From Pandoraea oxalativorans (lineage in GTDB: Bacteria; Pseudomonadota; Gammaproteobacteria; Burkholderiales; Burkholderiaceae), in contig NZ_CP011253.3 of NCBI RefSeq assembly GCF_000972785.3, forward strand, positions 806,001 through 870,000: 64,000 nt of DNA. Reading direction: 5' to 3'. Positions 1 through 9,396 of this stretch are shown piece by piece; position 1 is the first letter of the stretch; each line of letters begins with the position of its first letter. Both the position numbers and the translations under genes were made by a program. The notes below the pieces were generated by a model. It was not told the origin of the DNA. It did no database searches and was given only the letters and a program-made list of their open reading frames with translations.

Positions 1-32
1 AACGCCAGGCGTCCCCTGCGACCGAAAAAACT

Positions 33-488
33 GTGAGGCAAAGCAAGTCGACGACCGAAGCGGCCGACCGACGCCTGTTCTTCCTGCTCAATGTCGGACA
101 ACGTCGAGTGCAGCAGTGGATCGACGCGCGCTCATCCGAGAACGCGGGCGTGAGCGCCGCGCAGGCGGGCGTGCTCTTTTACCTGCTGCATCATGAGGAC
201 GCGCTCGTCGGCGAAGTCGGCGCAGCGTTGCAACTCTCCCCCTCATCCATGACCGGGTTGGCGAACCGTATGGTCGTCGCCGGTCTGCTCACACGCTGGG
301 CCGACGCCAACGATGGCCGTGCTACGCGTCTGCGCATCACCGCCGCCGGTCACAAAGCCATCGCACGTGCGCGCGAAGTGCTGGCCGAACTCAACGACCT
401 GTTACACGACGGTTTCACCGAAGCCGAGCTGCGCGTCGTAGCGCGCTGGCTCCGGAATCTGCAAGCGCAGTTCCCGGCAGAGGGCTGA
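33..488 (+). CDS. MarR-family transcriptional regulator
   Basis: This 151-residue protein has the MarR layout: an N-terminal dimerisation helix, a winged helix-turn-helix around residues 45-100 and a C-terminal helix. The wing region contains DANDGRATRLRITAAGH, which matches the usual D-x-R-D-x-R wing in spacing and charge. Ligand and targets cannot be read from the sequence. The GTG at 33 is the first start in the window, but the frame stays open to base 1, so the true start may lie upstream outside the window. The next gene is convergent, so no operon partner is visible. Confidence 0.85.
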   Translation: MRQSKSTTEAADRRLFFLLNVGQRRVQQWIDARSSENAGVSAAQAGVLFYLLHHEDALVGEVGAALQLSPSSMTGLANRMVVAGLLTRWADANDGRATRLRITAAGHKAIARAREVLAELNDLLHDGFTEAELRVVARWLRNLQAQFPAEG

Positions 489-582
489 CGTCAGCGTCCC
501 GACGACGCAATGCGTGCGCAGCGCACCACGGCGATATAGCGACATAGCGACGGTGGTGACGGTAAAGCGCCAACGCGTGGCG

Positions 583-1026
583 TCAGTGAATCGCCAGCGC
601 GTTCGACTGCGCGTTCGCGATACCTGCCGCCACGTTCACGCCGATGTTGCCTGCGGCACCCATCAGCGCGCACTCGCCGAGCGACGCGTTCATCGCGCCC
701 GTCACCGTGGCCGCATTGCGGATCGTCTGGGTCGTGTCGATCGACACGCGGCTCGCTTGCGCGATCACGATCTGATTCGACTGCACGTTGAGCGCACCGG
801 CGGCGGCGTTCACGCCGAAGCTGCCGTGAGCGTCGCGCAGCGCATCGGCGCCAAGCGATGCGACGACGGTCGGATGGCCGTTGAACACGGCGTCCGTTGC
901 GATGGTCTGCCGGGTGGAGAGCTGGACGACGCTGGCGTCGTCGGGTGTGGCAGCGGCGGTGGAGAGGGAAACACAAGCGCTGGCAACGGCCAGCACGAAA
1001 GCACTCAGCGAAGCGAGACGCGGCAT
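583..1026 (-). CDS. Small exported protein with two GVN-AAG-QSN repeats
   Basis: The protein has 147 residues. It starts at MPRLASLSAF, which opens a clear signal peptide ending near residue 26; the reading frame extends 59 codons upstream, but that part has no signal or domain character. The mature part carries two imperfect repeats of about 25 residues, at 65-89 (core SFGVNAAAGALNVQSN) and 122-146 (core NIGVNVAAGIANAQSN). This glycine-, alanine- and asparagine-rich pattern resembles the repeats of proteobacterial surface proteins loosely annotated as adhesin or heme-utilization proteins. I infer an exported, possibly surface-associated or self-assembling protein. Exact function is unknown. 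Confidence 0.6.
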   Translation of the reverse strand: MPRLASLSAFVLAVASACVSLSTAAATPDDASVVQLSTRQTIATDAVFNGHPTVVASLGADALRDAHGSFGVNAAAGALNVQSNQIVIAQASRVSIDTTQTIRNAATVTGAMNASLGECALMGAAGNIGVNVAAGIANAQSNALAIH

Positions 1027-1279
1027 GTTGGTCTTCCCCAGATCGTCCGTTGGGACGGATATCTGGATAACGGCGCCTGAGGCGCTCGGGTTGAATGTTT
1101 TTCGTGTGTCGCGCGCACGCTTTGCCGATATTGGTTTGCCCCTGCTTCGGCGTGCCGCTACATCGAAAGCCGCAGTCGTTCCCGTGACCGCCGCGGCGCG
1201 CATTCTCGCATGACGACACGTCGCCGTGCCGTCATGCCTGCGCGCAAAAATTCACCCGAACCGCGCTTGACGCGCGAGA

Positions 1280-2659
1280 TTACGCAGGTTCTCCCGCGCC
1301 GTTCGCCAATCCCGTCGAACGCCCCTTCGAGTGCATCGCGGCCTGCTGCTGCACCGACGCCGATTTCTTGTGGTCGATGAGCAACACGGCGATCACCGCA
1401 ATGACGGCGGGAATCGCGATTGCCATAAAGTTTTGCTGCAACGGCAGCGACATGCTCACGAGCACACCGATCACGATGGGCGCGAGAATCGCACCGCTGC
1501 GTCCCACACCGGATGCCCAGCCGATTCCCGTGCCGCGCGCTGCCATCGGATAGAACTGACCCGCGTAGGCGTACGTCACGATCTGCGTGCCGATGGTCGA
1601 TGCGCCAGCCAGTCCCACGAGTACGAACAGTACCGGCGTCGGCACCTTCACACCGAGCAACGTGATCGACACGGCGGCGAGTGCATACATCCCCACGAGC
1701 ACGTATTTGATGTTGAAGCGATCTGCGAGCCAGCCGCCGCCGATTGCACCGAGCATCGCGCCGAAGTTCAGCACGAGCACGAACGTGAGTGCCGAGCCGA
1801 GGCTGTAACCGGCGCTGGCCATGAGCTTCGCGAGCCACGAACTGAGCGCGTACACCATGAACAGGCACATGAAGAACGCGACCCACAGCATGACCGTGCT
1901 GAAGCCGCGACCGTCCTGGAACAGACGCGAGAGCGGCGCAGCTTGCTTGCGGTCCGTGCCTGGCAACCCGAACTGATCGCCCGGTTGCGCAACATAGTCA
2001 GGCGAGAGGCGGCCGAGGACTTGTTTGAGCGTGTCGAGACGTCCGCGGCGAATGAGGAACGGCATCGATTCGGGGAGTGCTTTCATCGCGAACGGCACGA
2101 GCAGCGCGGGCACGCTGGCTGCGAGAAACACGGACTGCCAGCCGTACGACTCGATCAGCCCCTTGCCGAGGAGTGCTGCGAGCATGCCGCCGACCGAGTA
2201 GCCCGAGAACATGAGTGTGACGAGCGTGCCGCGCAGACGTCGCGGCGAGTATTCCGTCATCTGCGCCACGACAATCGGCATCACGCCGCCGATGCCGACG
2301 CCAGCCAGAAAGCGGGTGACGGAGAAACTGATCGGCTCATGCGTGAGACCGGCCGCTGCGGTGAACAGCGAGAACATCAGCACGCAGATGGCGATGGCTT
2401 TGCGACGGCCGATGCTGTCCGCGACCATGCCCATCACGATCGCACCGAACATCATGCCGAAGAGGGCGGAGCTGACCATGAAACCGGCGCTGGTCGCGTC
2501 GACATTCATCGCCTTCATGATCGACGGCAGCGCAATGCCCGCGACCGCGAGGTCGTAGCCGTCGAAGATGATGATGAGTGCGCACCAGAGCAGGATGCGT
2601 CCGTGATAGCCGTTGAAGCGCGCTTCGTCGGCCAGATGATGTACGTCGATGTGTCGCAT
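1280..2659 (-). CDS. AAHS-family MFS transporter (BenK/PcaK-like)
   Basis: A 459-residue major facilitator with about 12 hydrophobic segments. The first segment carries FDGYDLAVAG, the charged motif typical of the aromatic acid:H+ symporter family, followed after helix 2 by the loop G-x-x-x-D-x-x-G-R-R (MVADSIGRRKA). The second half repeats the pattern (GGWLADRFN). The family moves benzoate, 4-hydroxybenzoate and related acids together with protons across the inner membrane. GGAGACA precedes the ATG. It stands alone with no aromatic catabolic gene adjacent, so the substrate is undetermined. Confidence 0.85.
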   Translation of the reverse strand: MRHIDVHHLADEARFNGYHGRILLWCALIIIFDGYDLAVAGIALPSIMKAMNVDATSAGFMVSSALFGMMFGAIVMGMVADSIGRRKAIAICVLMFSLFTAAAGLTHEPISFSVTRFLAGVGIGGVMPIVVAQMTEYSPRRLRGTLVTLMFSGYSVGGMLAALLGKGLIESYGWQSVFLAASVPALLVPFAMKALPESMPFLIRRGRLDTLKQVLGRLSPDYVAQPGDQFGLPGTDRKQAAPLSRLFQDGRGFSTVMLWVAFFMCLFMVYALSSWLAKLMASAGYSLGSALTFVLVLNFGAMLGAIGGGWLADRFNIKYVLVGMYALAAVSITLLGVKVPTPVLFVLVGLAGASTIGTQIVTYAYAGQFYPMAARGTGIGWASGVGRSGAILAPIVIGVLVSMSLPLQQNFMAIAIPAVIAVIAVLLIDHKKSASVQQQAAMHSKGRSTGLANGAGEPA

Positions 2660-2824
2660 GCGGGTGTCTCCATAAACGAATCCGCCCTCCGTCGGATCGC
2701 GGAGAGTCTTTGGGAATTCTTTTATGACCGACGCACGCGGCAGCTAGGCCGAGCTTCAGTGGGGCAGCGTGAGGCCGTCACCAAAGAAGCAAACCACCTC
2801 TATGTCCTGCGATGGGTGGCTATT

Positions 2825-2842
2825 CATGCAATATCGTGCATG
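2825..2842. promoter_or_regulatory. Inverted repeat, possible operator
   Basis: CATGCA and TGCATG form a perfect 6-bp dyad with a 6-bp spacer, about 165 bases upstream of the AAHS transporter start. A regulator-binding role is an inference from symmetry and position only. Confidence 0.3.
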
Positions 2843-2966
2843 CAGTAAACGCGAAACGGACGTCGACTGCAAGGCGAATTTGACGTTTCTAGGGTTTTAC
2901 ATGAGAAAACGCCGCTCGTAAGTATTTGTTTAATTGTGGCGGGAGATGTGGTGGGAGCGGTAGGGT

Positions 2967-2991
2967 GTGCGGCGGCAGACCACCGCCGCAC
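2967..2991 (-). terminator. Possible hairpin terminator of opgG
   Basis: GTGCGGCGG pairs with CCGCCGCAC around a 7-base loop, 18 bases past the opgG stop. No T-run follows on the minus strand, so intrinsic termination is doubtful. Confidence 0.3.
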
Positions 2992-3009
2992 GGACAGAAT
3001 CAATGCAAC

Positions 3010-4605
3010 TTATTGCTTGGCGACGGAGAAGGGCGGGAGTTGATAGCTCCACGTCTCGCTGATCGCCTTCCCACCCGAGACGAGCGCGGCGCGCAGTTCG
3101 ACGACCTTGGCCGGGTCCTTGACCATCACGCGCAGGTTCAGGCGCATGCCGTGCGTGACCGGATTTGGTTGCAGCGTCTGCTCGATGATGGTGGCGTTAT
3201 CGCTCACGCTGATTTGCGGTGTGATCGCGCCGGGCGGCAGCGTGGCGAGCGGGCCGCCGTCGAAGTCCACGATCAGGCCGGTACTGCCGTCGAAGTGACG
3301 AATCAGATTGGCCTGCGTGATTTCGCCTGCGGTGCGCAGCGTCTGCTTCACCCATGCCAGATTGCGCTCGACGATGCCGCGCTCGTTCATCGTCCAGCGG
3401 ATGTTGTAGTCGGCCTGCAACGGCGTGCCCTTGGGCGGCAGTTGATCGGGCGTCCAGAACGCACCGATGTTGTCGTTGGTTTCGTCCGGCGACGGAAGCT
3501 CGACCAGTTCCACGTGTCCCTTGCCCCAATCGCCCTGCGGTTCGACCCACGCACTCGGGCGCAGATCGTAGCGGTCCTTCAGATCTTCGTATTGCGAGAA
3601 ATCGCGCCCCCGCTGAAGCAGGCCGAAGCCGCGCGGATTGGTCACCTGGAACTGGCTGATGGCGACGTTGCGCGGATTGTTCAGCGGACGCCAGATCCAT
3701 TCGCCGTTGCCCGCGTGAATGCCCAGGCCGTTCGAATCGTGCAGCGCCGGACGGAAGTTGTACGGGTCGCGCTGCTGGTTGGGTCCGAACAGGAACATGC
3801 TGGTGAGCGGCGCGATGCCGAGCTTGGTCACCTTGTCGCGCATAAACACACGCGCCTGTACCTTCAGAACGGAATCCTCGCCTGGCGTCAGATCGAAGCG
3901 ATAAGCGCCCGTGGCGCGCTTCGAATCGAGCAATGCGTAGAAAACGAGATGCTTGTCGCCCGCGTTCGGGCGTTCGATCCAGAACTCGCGAAACGCCGGG
4001 AATTCTTCGGCGATGGGCAGGCCGGTGTCGATGGCAAGACCGCGCGCGGACAGACCGTAGATCTGGCCTTTGCCGATCACGCGGAAATAGCTCGCGCCGA
4101 GCACGCTCATGACTTCATCGAGCTTGCCGGGTTCGTTGATCGGGTAGAGCACACGAAAGCCCGCATAGCCGAGGTCGTGCGTGGCACTCCGGTCGAGCTT
4201 GAGATCGCCGAAATCGAAGCGCTTGCTGTCGTACTTGATCTCGTCGATCTTCGCGTTAGCGCCGCTGCCCACGATCTCGTTGATCTTCACCGGCGTGCTG
4301 AACTGCATGCCCTGATGATAGAAGCCGAGCTTGAACGCCGTTGGCTGGTCGTTCCATTCGAACGCTTCGCGGCGCGGCTGGATCTTGATGTAGTCGCCGA
4401 ACTGCATCTTTGCGAAAGCCGGTGTGAGGTTGCTCGCCGGGGCCGCGTAGGGCTTGTCGGCGAGCGCCTTCGCGCGGGCGGTCACGTCGTCGAGGGAGAA
4501 CGCATTGGCATGCGCGGCACCCAGCAGGGCGGCACCGGCCAGGAGCGTGGGCACGAGCGCACGAGCGCGTCGATGCCAGGACATGGCGGGGGAAAACTGA
4601 ACCAC
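3010..4605 (-). CDS. opgG: Glucans biosynthesis protein G
   Basis: A periplasmic protein needed for backbone branching or release of osmoregulated periplasmic glucans. Long stretches match what I recall of E. coli MdoG: the mature N-terminus [69 protein letters not shown] and ETWSYQLP near the end. The length, about 531 residues, fits the family. I chose the GTG at 4605 because GGAGAG lies 4 bases upstream; the ATG at 4584 is an alternative, and either gives a signal peptide ending at A-H-A-N-A. No opgH follows, so the glucosyltransferase must be elsewhere. bglX is divergent. Confidence 0.93.
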   Translation of the reverse strand: MVQFSPAMSWHRRARALVPTLLAGAALLGAAHANAFSLDDVTARAKALADKPYAAPASNLTPAFAKMQFGDYIKIQPRREAFEWNDQPTAFKLGFYHQGMQFSTPVKINEIVGSGANAKIDEIKYDSKRFDFGDLKLDRSATHDLGYAGFRVLYPINEPGKLDEVMSVLGASYFRVIGKGQIYGLSARGLAIDTGLPIAEEFPAFREFWIERPNAGDKHLVFYALLDSKRATGAYRFDLTPGEDSVLKVQARVFMRDKVTKLGIAPLTSMFLFGPNQQRDPYNFRPALHDSNGLGIHAGNGEWIWRPLNNPRNVAISQFQVTNPRGFGLLQRGRDFSQYEDLKDRYDLRPSAWVEPQGDWGKGHVELVELPSPDETNDNIGAFWTPDQLPPKGTPLQADYNIRWTMNERGIVERNLAWVKQTLRTAGEITQANLIRHFDGSTGLIVDFDGGPLATLPPGAITPQISVSDNATIIEQTLQPNPVTHGMRLNLRVMVKDPAKVVELRAALVSGGKAISETWSYQLPPFSVAKQ

Positions 4606-4922
4606 GAATCTCTCCAGTAGTTGGGGGACGCCCGGATGCGGCGACGCACCGTGTCCCGTGTTGCTCGATGTAGGCCGGTCGGCGCCTGTTGTCATGCAAG
4701 GGCGCGACCGATAGCGAAGCGAAATCGCTCAGAAAATTTCAATTGTGGCAAAGTATCGCACTTCGCGTTATGCATCCGGGGCGTCTGCGGTTTTGACGGC
4801 CCGCACGGCATAACTCCAGTTGATACGACGGGACCGGGCGGTATGGTGTCGACGCGTCGGCATTTGCCGATGCCCGCGACATCGCTCCCGGCTTGCGTCG
4901 CGCCACATTGGATCGCTCACAG
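4606..4922. promoter_or_regulatory. Divergent opgG/bglX intergenic region
   Basis: These 317 bases should hold the promoters of both genes. The centre (about 4725-4765) is AT-richer than its surroundings. I could not identify a well-spaced -35/-10 pair or operator with confidence. Confidence 0.4.
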
Positions 4923-7271
4923 ATGACAATGTTCTCCGCGCTGGCCCTCGCTGCCAGTCTCGCCACCGGGGCCGTGATGGCGCCGGCCTTTGCCAACGCC
5001 GCTCAAGCCTCCGACAACGGCAGCAACGGCGGTGTTCCCGTCGCCATGCCCTCGGCGTCCGCCAAGCAACGTTTCGTCGACGATCTCATCGCGCGCATGA
5101 CGCTCGAAGAGAAGATCGGTCAACTGCGTCTGATCAGCATCGGCGCGGACATGCCGCAGCCGAAACTCATCAAGGAAATCGCGGCCGGTCGCGTGGGCGG
5201 CACGTTCAATTCGGTCACGCGCAGCGAGAATCGTCCGCTGCAAGACGCCGCCGTCAAGCAAAGCCGTCTGAAGATTCCGATCTTCTTTGCTTACGACATC
5301 GTGCACGGCCATCGCACTGTGTTCCCGATCAGCCTCGGCCTCGCGTCGAGCTGGGACATGACGGTCGTCAGGCAGGCGGCACGCGTGGCCGCGCAGGAAG
5401 CGAGCGCGGACGGTCTGGACGCCACGTTCGCGCCGATGGTCGACATCTCGCGCGACCCGCGCTGGGGCCGCACCTCGGAAGGCTTCGGCGAAGATCCCTA
5501 TCTGGTGTCGCAGAGCGCGCGCGCCAGCGTGCAGGGCTTTCAGGGCACCTCGTCTGCCAATCCGGATAGCCTGATGGCGTTCGTGAAGCACTTCGCGCTG
5601 TATGGCGCGGTGGAGGGCGGACGCGATTACAACGTCGTCGACATGAGCCCGATGCGCATGTATCAGGACTATCTGCCGCCGTACCGCGCCGGTATCGATG
5701 CAGGCGCAGGTGGCGTGATGATCGCGCTGAACTCCGTGAACGGCACGCCCGCGACGTCGAACAAGTGGCTGCTGCGCGACCTGCTGCGTGACGAATGGGG
5801 CTTCAAGGGCGTGACGGTGAGCGATCACGGCGCGATTGAAGAACTGATGCGTCACGGCGTGGCGAAGGATGGCCGTGAAGCCGCGAAGCTCGCCATCGAG
5901 GCGGGCGTCGACATGAGCATGGCGGATCAGCAGTACCTCAAGCAGTTGCCCGATCTCCTGAAATCTGGTGACGTGCCGATTCGCTTCATCGACGACGCCG
6001 TGCGCGAAGTCCTCGGCGCGAAGTACGACATGGGCCTCTTCGCGGATCCCTATCGTCGTATCGGCAACGCGGCGCAAGACCCGAAAGATGTGTACGCCGA
6101 CGACCGTCTGCACCGTGACGCTGCGCGTGATCTCGCGCGCAAGTCCCTCGTCCTGCTCGAAAACCGGCACGACACGTTGCCGCTGAAGAAGACGGGCAAG
6201 GTCGCCGTGATCGGGCCGCTCGCCGATTCGAAGCTCGACATGATGGGCAGCTGGTCGGCGGCGGGAAAGCAGGCGCAGGCCGTCTCGCTGCTGCAAGGCG
6301 TGCGCGATACGCTTGGCGACAAAGCGCAGGTGACGTACGCACGCGGGGCGAACATCACCGACGATCCGCGCGTGGTCGAATACCTGAACTTCCTCGACTG
6401 GGACAATCCGGAAGTCGTGCAGGACAAGCGCACGCCGCAGCAGATGATCGACGAAGCGGTGCAGGTCGCGCGCAACGCCGACACGCTGATCGTGGCCGTG
6501 GGGGAATCGCGCGGTATGTCGCATGAAGCGTCGAGCCGCACGAGCCTGATGTTGCCGGGCAGCCAGTTGGCGTTGTTGCAGGCGCTCAAGGCAACGGGCA
6601 AGCCGCTTGTCGTGGTGCTGATGAACGGCCGTCCGCTCGATCTGAACTGGGCGAAGGTCAATGCCGACGCCATGCTGGAGACGTGGTACGCGGGCACCGA
6701 AGGCGGTCATGCGATGGCCGACGTGCTGTTCGGCGACTACAACCCGTCGGGCAAGCTGCCGATCTCGTTCCCGCGCTCCATCGGTCAGATTCCGACGTAC
6801 TACAACCAGTTGCGCATCGGCCGTCCGTTCACGCCGGGCAAGCCTGCGAACTACACGTCGCAATACTTCGAGGAGGACGCCGGTCCGCTGTACGCATTCG
6901 GCTACGGCTTGAGCTACACGACGTTCGACGTGTCGAAGGTCAAGCTCTCGGCGAAGACGTTGGCGAGCGGCGGCAAGGTGGAGGCGAGCGTGACCGTGCG
7001 CAACACCGGCAAGCGCGAAGGCGAGACGGTCGTGCAACTGTACTTGCAGGACGTGGCGGCGTCGATCGTGCGTCCGATCAAGGAACTGAAGGGTTTCCAG
7101 AAGGTGAACCTGAAGCCGGGCGAGTCGCGCACCGTGCAGTTCGCCATCGACGAGAGCCTGCTGAAGTTCTACAACGCGAAGCTGCAATACGTGGCGGAGC
7201 CGGGCGACTTCAACGTGCAGATCGGGCTCGATTCGCAGAACGTCCAGCAAGCGACGTTCACGCTTCAATAA
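4923..7271 (+). CDS. bglX: Periplasmic beta-glucosidase, glycoside hydrolase family 3
   Basis: This exo-acting enzyme hydrolyses terminal beta-D-glucosides. The protein has about 782 residues. It has a signal peptide (MTMFSALALAASLATGAVM, ending near A-N-A), the GH3 TIM-barrel domain with KHF and WGFKGVTVSDHGA, a C-terminal GH3 domain (LVLLEN onward) and a fibronectin-III-like domain at the end. The nucleophile Asp is the D of SDHGA, at base 5823, about residue 301 from this start. I prefer the ATG at 4923 over the TTG at 4893 because it begins the signal peptide directly, though neither has a good Shine-Dalgarno sequence. Its position opposite opgG may link it to beta-glucan turnover, which is an inference. 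Confidence 0.9.
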   Translation: MTMFSALALAASLATGAVMAPAFANAAQASDNGSNGGVPVAMPSASAKQRFVDDLIARMTLEEKIGQLRLISIGADMPQPKLIKEIAAGRVGGTFNSVTRSENRPLQDAAVKQSRLKIPIFFAYDIVHGHRTVFPISLGLASSWDMTVVRQAARVAAQEASADGLDATFAPMVDISRDPRWGRTSEGFGEDPYLVSQSARASVQGFQGTSSANPDSLMAFVKHFALYGAVEGGRDYNVVDMSPMRMYQDYLPPYRAGIDAGAGGVMIALNSVNGTPATSNKWLLRDLLRDEWGFKGVTVSDHGAIEELMRHGVAKDGREAAKLAIEAGVDMSMADQQYLKQLPDLLKSGDVPIRFIDDAVREVLGAKYDMGLFADPYRRIGNAAQDPKDVYADDRLHRDAARDLARKSLVLLENRHDTLPLKKTGKVAVIGPLADSKLDMMGSWSAAGKQAQAVSLLQGVRDTLGDKAQVTYARGANITDDPRVVEYLNFLDWDNPEVVQDKRTPQQMIDEAVQVARNADTLIVAVGESRGMSHEASSRTSLMLPGSQLALLQALKATGKPLVVVLMNGRPLDLNWAKVNADAMLETWYAGTEGGHAMADVLFGDYNPSGKLPISFPRSIGQIPTYYNQLRIGRPFTPGKPANYTSQYFEEDAGPLYAFGYGLSYTTFDVSKVKLSAKTLASGGKVEASVTVRNTGKREGETVVQLYLQDVAASIVRPIKELKGFQKVNLKPGESRTVQFAIDESLLKFYNAKLQYVAEPGDFNVQIGLDSQNVQQATFTLQ

Positions 7272-7280
7272 CGGTAAGCC

Positions 7281-8192
7281 TCACGCCTGCGACTGGAATT
7301 CCCCCGCAAGGAATTCCACGCAGGCGCGCACTTTGGCAGACGACGCCACGCGCGACGGATACACCGCCCAGACATTGGCAGGCTGCGTGACGTCCGGCAG
7401 CACCTGCACCAGTTCTCCGCGCGCAATCAGCGCACCCACGTCCCACATCGACCGCAGCACGATGCCCTGAGCGTCGAGCGCCCACTGCACCGCGACTTCG
7501 CCGTGGTTCGTCGAGAGCGGCCCCGTCACCTTGAGCGAGACGGACTCGCCGCGCTGCTGCAACCGCCACATGCCGAACGGGTGATCGCGTTCCTTGATGA
7601 CGATGCAGGCATGCCCCGCGAGATCGCTCAATTGGCGCGGCGTGCCATGCGCTTCCAGATACGCTGCCGATGCGCACAACACGCGATGGTTATCCGCGAG
7701 CTTGCGCGCAATGAGATGCGGTGCGATCTCGTCGCCGATGCGCACGTCGAGGTCGTAACCCTCCGCCGCCACGTCGACGATGCGGTCGAACAGGTCCAGC
7801 CGGACATTGAGTTGCGGATGCAGCGCACGGAGCCGGGACATCGCGGGCGCCACGACGTGCCGCCCAAAGCCGAAGCTGCTCGACACTCGCAGCGTGCCGC
7901 GCGGCACCTGACGCGTGCTCGACACGTCCTCCATCAGATGACTGACGTCGTCGAGAATCTTCTCTGCCCACGCGTAGACCCGCTCGCCGGCGTCGGTGAT
8001 TGCCACGCGCCGTGTCGAGCGGTGCAGCAGGCGTGTCCCGAGGTCGGCCTCCAGCATGCCCACGCGCTTGCTCACGTAGGCTGGCGAGACGCCCAGCGCC
8101 TCGGCCGCTGCCGAAAAGCTGGCGCGGCGCGCGACCTGGCAGAACACGCGCAGATCGTCGAGATTGGGATTGACGGGCAGGGGTTTATTCAC
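7281..8192 (-). CDS. LysR-family regulator, DmlR-like
   Basis: A regulator of about 303 residues with an N-terminal helix-turn-helix (LDDLRVFCQVARRASFSAAAE, then VSPAYVSKRVGMLE) and a periplasmic-binding-like effector domain. The GTG at 8192 starts VNKPLPVNPNLDDL, the usual LysR N-terminus; the open frame extends 23 codons further upstream without a motif. It is divergent from a D-malate/tartrate dehydrogenase, the arrangement of dmlR-dmlA in E. coli, so it probably activates that gene. The inducer is inferred, not seen. Confidence 0.85.
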   Translation of the reverse strand: MNKPLPVNPNLDDLRVFCQVARRASFSAAAEALGVSPAYVSKRVGMLEADLGTRLLHRSTRRVAITDAGERVYAWAEKILDDVSHLMEDVSSTRQVPRGTLRVSSSFGFGRHVVAPAMSRLRALHPQLNVRLDLFDRIVDVAAEGYDLDVRIGDEIAPHLIARKLADNHRVLCASAAYLEAHGTPRQLSDLAGHACIVIKERDHPFGMWRLQQRGESVSLKVTGPLSTNHGEVAVQWALDAQGIVLRSMWDVGALIARGELVQVLPDVTQPANVWAVYPSRVASSAKVRACVEFLAGEFQSQA

Positions 8193-8196
8193 GATT

Positions 8197-8236
8197 CGTG
8201 GATAGTGGATTAACCGATTGGGGGATTTTATCCACG
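8197..8236. promoter_or_regulatory. Inverted repeat in LysR/dehydrogenase promoter
   Basis: CGTGGATA (8197-8204) and TATCCACG (8229-8236) form an exact 8-bp inverted repeat with a 24-base spacer, inside the 94-base divergent intergenic region. This is the expected place for the LysR operator. Assignment is by symmetry and position. Confidence 0.4.
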
Positions 8237-8286
8237 TTGGAATGGAATAACCTAGCAACATTCGTCAAACGTTCAGGAGACAGACC

Positions 8287-9396
8287 ATGACCGAAGCGTC
8301 CCAACGCCCCCAGCGTCCGTTCAAGATCGCCGTGATCCCGGGCGACGGCATCGGTAAAGAGGTGATGCCCGAAGGCCTGCGCGTGCTCGACGCCGCCAGC
8401 AAGCGCTTCGGCATTCCCGTCGAGTATCGGCACATCGAGTGGGCGAGCTGCGACTACTACGTTCAGCACGGTCAGATGATGCCGGATGATTGGAAGCAGC
8501 AGCTTGATGGCGTGGACGCGATTCTGTTCGGTGCGGTGGGCTGGCCCGAGACGGTGCCCGATCACATTTCGCTGTGGGGATCGCTGCTGAAGTTCCGCCG
8601 CGAGTTCGATCAGTACATCAACCTGCGCCCGGCGCGTCTGTTCGACGGTGTGCCGTCGCCGCTCGCGAATCGCAAGGCGGGCGACATCGATTTCATGATC
8701 GTGCGCGAGAACACCGAAGGCGAGTATTCGTCGATTGGCGGTGTGATGTTCGAAGGCACGGAGCGTGAGTTCGTCGTGCAGGAGTCGGTGTTCACGCGTC
8801 AGGGCACGGAGCGCGTGCTGAAGTTCGCATTCGAGCTTGCGCAGCAGCGCGAGCGCAAGCATGTGACGGTCGCAACGAAGAGCAACGGCATTTCGATCTC
8901 GATGCCGTGGTGGGACAAGCGTGCGGCCGAGACGGCCGCGAAGTATCCCGACATCACGTGGGACAAGCAGCACATCGACATTCTGTGCGCGCGCTTCGTG
9001 CTGAATCCGGATCGCTTCGACGTGGTCGTCGCCTCGAATCTGTTCGGCGACATTTTGTCGGACCTGGGGCCTGCGTGTACCGGCACCATCGGCATTGCGC
9101 CGTCTGGCAACCTGAACCCCGAAGGCAAGTTCCCGTCGCTGTTCGAGCCGGTGCATGGCTCGGCGCCGGATATCGCGGGCAAGAACATCGCGAACCCGAT
9201 CGGCATGATCTGGACCGCCGCGATGATGCTCGACTTCATCGGTCGGGGCGATGCGCGTACGCGCGCCGCCCACGACACGATCCTCGCCGCCATCACGCAG
9301 ATCATCAAAGACGGTCCGCGCACCGGCGACATGGGCGGGCGCGCGAACACGACCGAAGTGGGTCAGGCGATTGCGGCAGCCGTCTCGGCCGGTTGA
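8287..9396 (+). CDS. dmlA: D-malate/tartrate dehydrogenase (decarboxylating)
   Basis: A 369-residue member of the isocitrate/isopropylmalate dehydrogenase family. It begins with the nucleotide-fold motif IAVIPGDGIGKEV. It carries INLRPARL substrate-binding residues and the metal-site segment NLFGDILSDLGPA. The GAVGWPETVPDHISLWG stretch is typical of the TtuC/DmlA branch rather than LeuB. It oxidises D-malate to pyruvate, or acts on tartrate, with NAD in the cytoplasm. AGGAGA precedes the ATG. The 3' end overlaps the convergent flavin monooxygenase gene by 34 bases. Confidence 0.87.
   Translation: MTEASQRPQRPFKIAVIPGDGIGKEVMPEGLRVLDAASKRFGIPVEYRHIEWASCDYYVQHGQMMPDDWKQQLDGVDAILFGAVGWPETVPDHISLWGSLLKFRREFDQYINLRPARLFDGVPSPLANRKAGDIDFMIVRENTEGEYSSIGGVMFEGTEREFVVQESVFTRQGTERVLKFAFELAQQRERKHVTVATKSNGISISMPWWDKRAAETAAKYPDITWDKQHIDILCARFVLNPDRFDVVVASNLFGDILSDLGPACTGTIGIAPSGNLNPEGKFPSLFEPVHGSAPDIAGKNIANPIGMIWTAAMMLDFIGRGDARTRAAHDTILAAITQIIKDGPRTGDMGGRANTTEVGQAIAAAVSAG

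Larger units (their letters stand above)
2660..3009. other. Intergenic region with two inverted repeats
   Basis: These 350 bases lie between the start of the AAHS transporter and the 3' end of opgG, both read on the minus strand. I see no convincing gene. The stretch contains an inverted repeat CATGCA-N6-TGCATG at 2825-2842 upstream of the transporter, and a GC-rich hairpin at 2967-2991 just past the opgG stop. Confidence 0.5.

Noticed and set aside
514..1080. Plus-strand frame opposite the small exported protein
   Set aside because: The translation is Arg- and His-rich with no motif, while the minus-strand frame has a signal peptide and repeats.
1027..1203. 59-codon N-terminal extension of the small repeat protein
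   Set aside because: It has no conserved feature and would bury the signal peptide in the middle of the protein.
4917..7268. Long open frame of 783 codons antisense to bglX
   Set aside because: It mirrors a clear GH3 gene and its translation is rich in Arg, His and Val without motifs, the usual shadow of a GC-rich gene. Similar long antisense frames opposite opgG, the GMC oxidoreductase, xsc and the amino-acid permease were rejected for the same reason.
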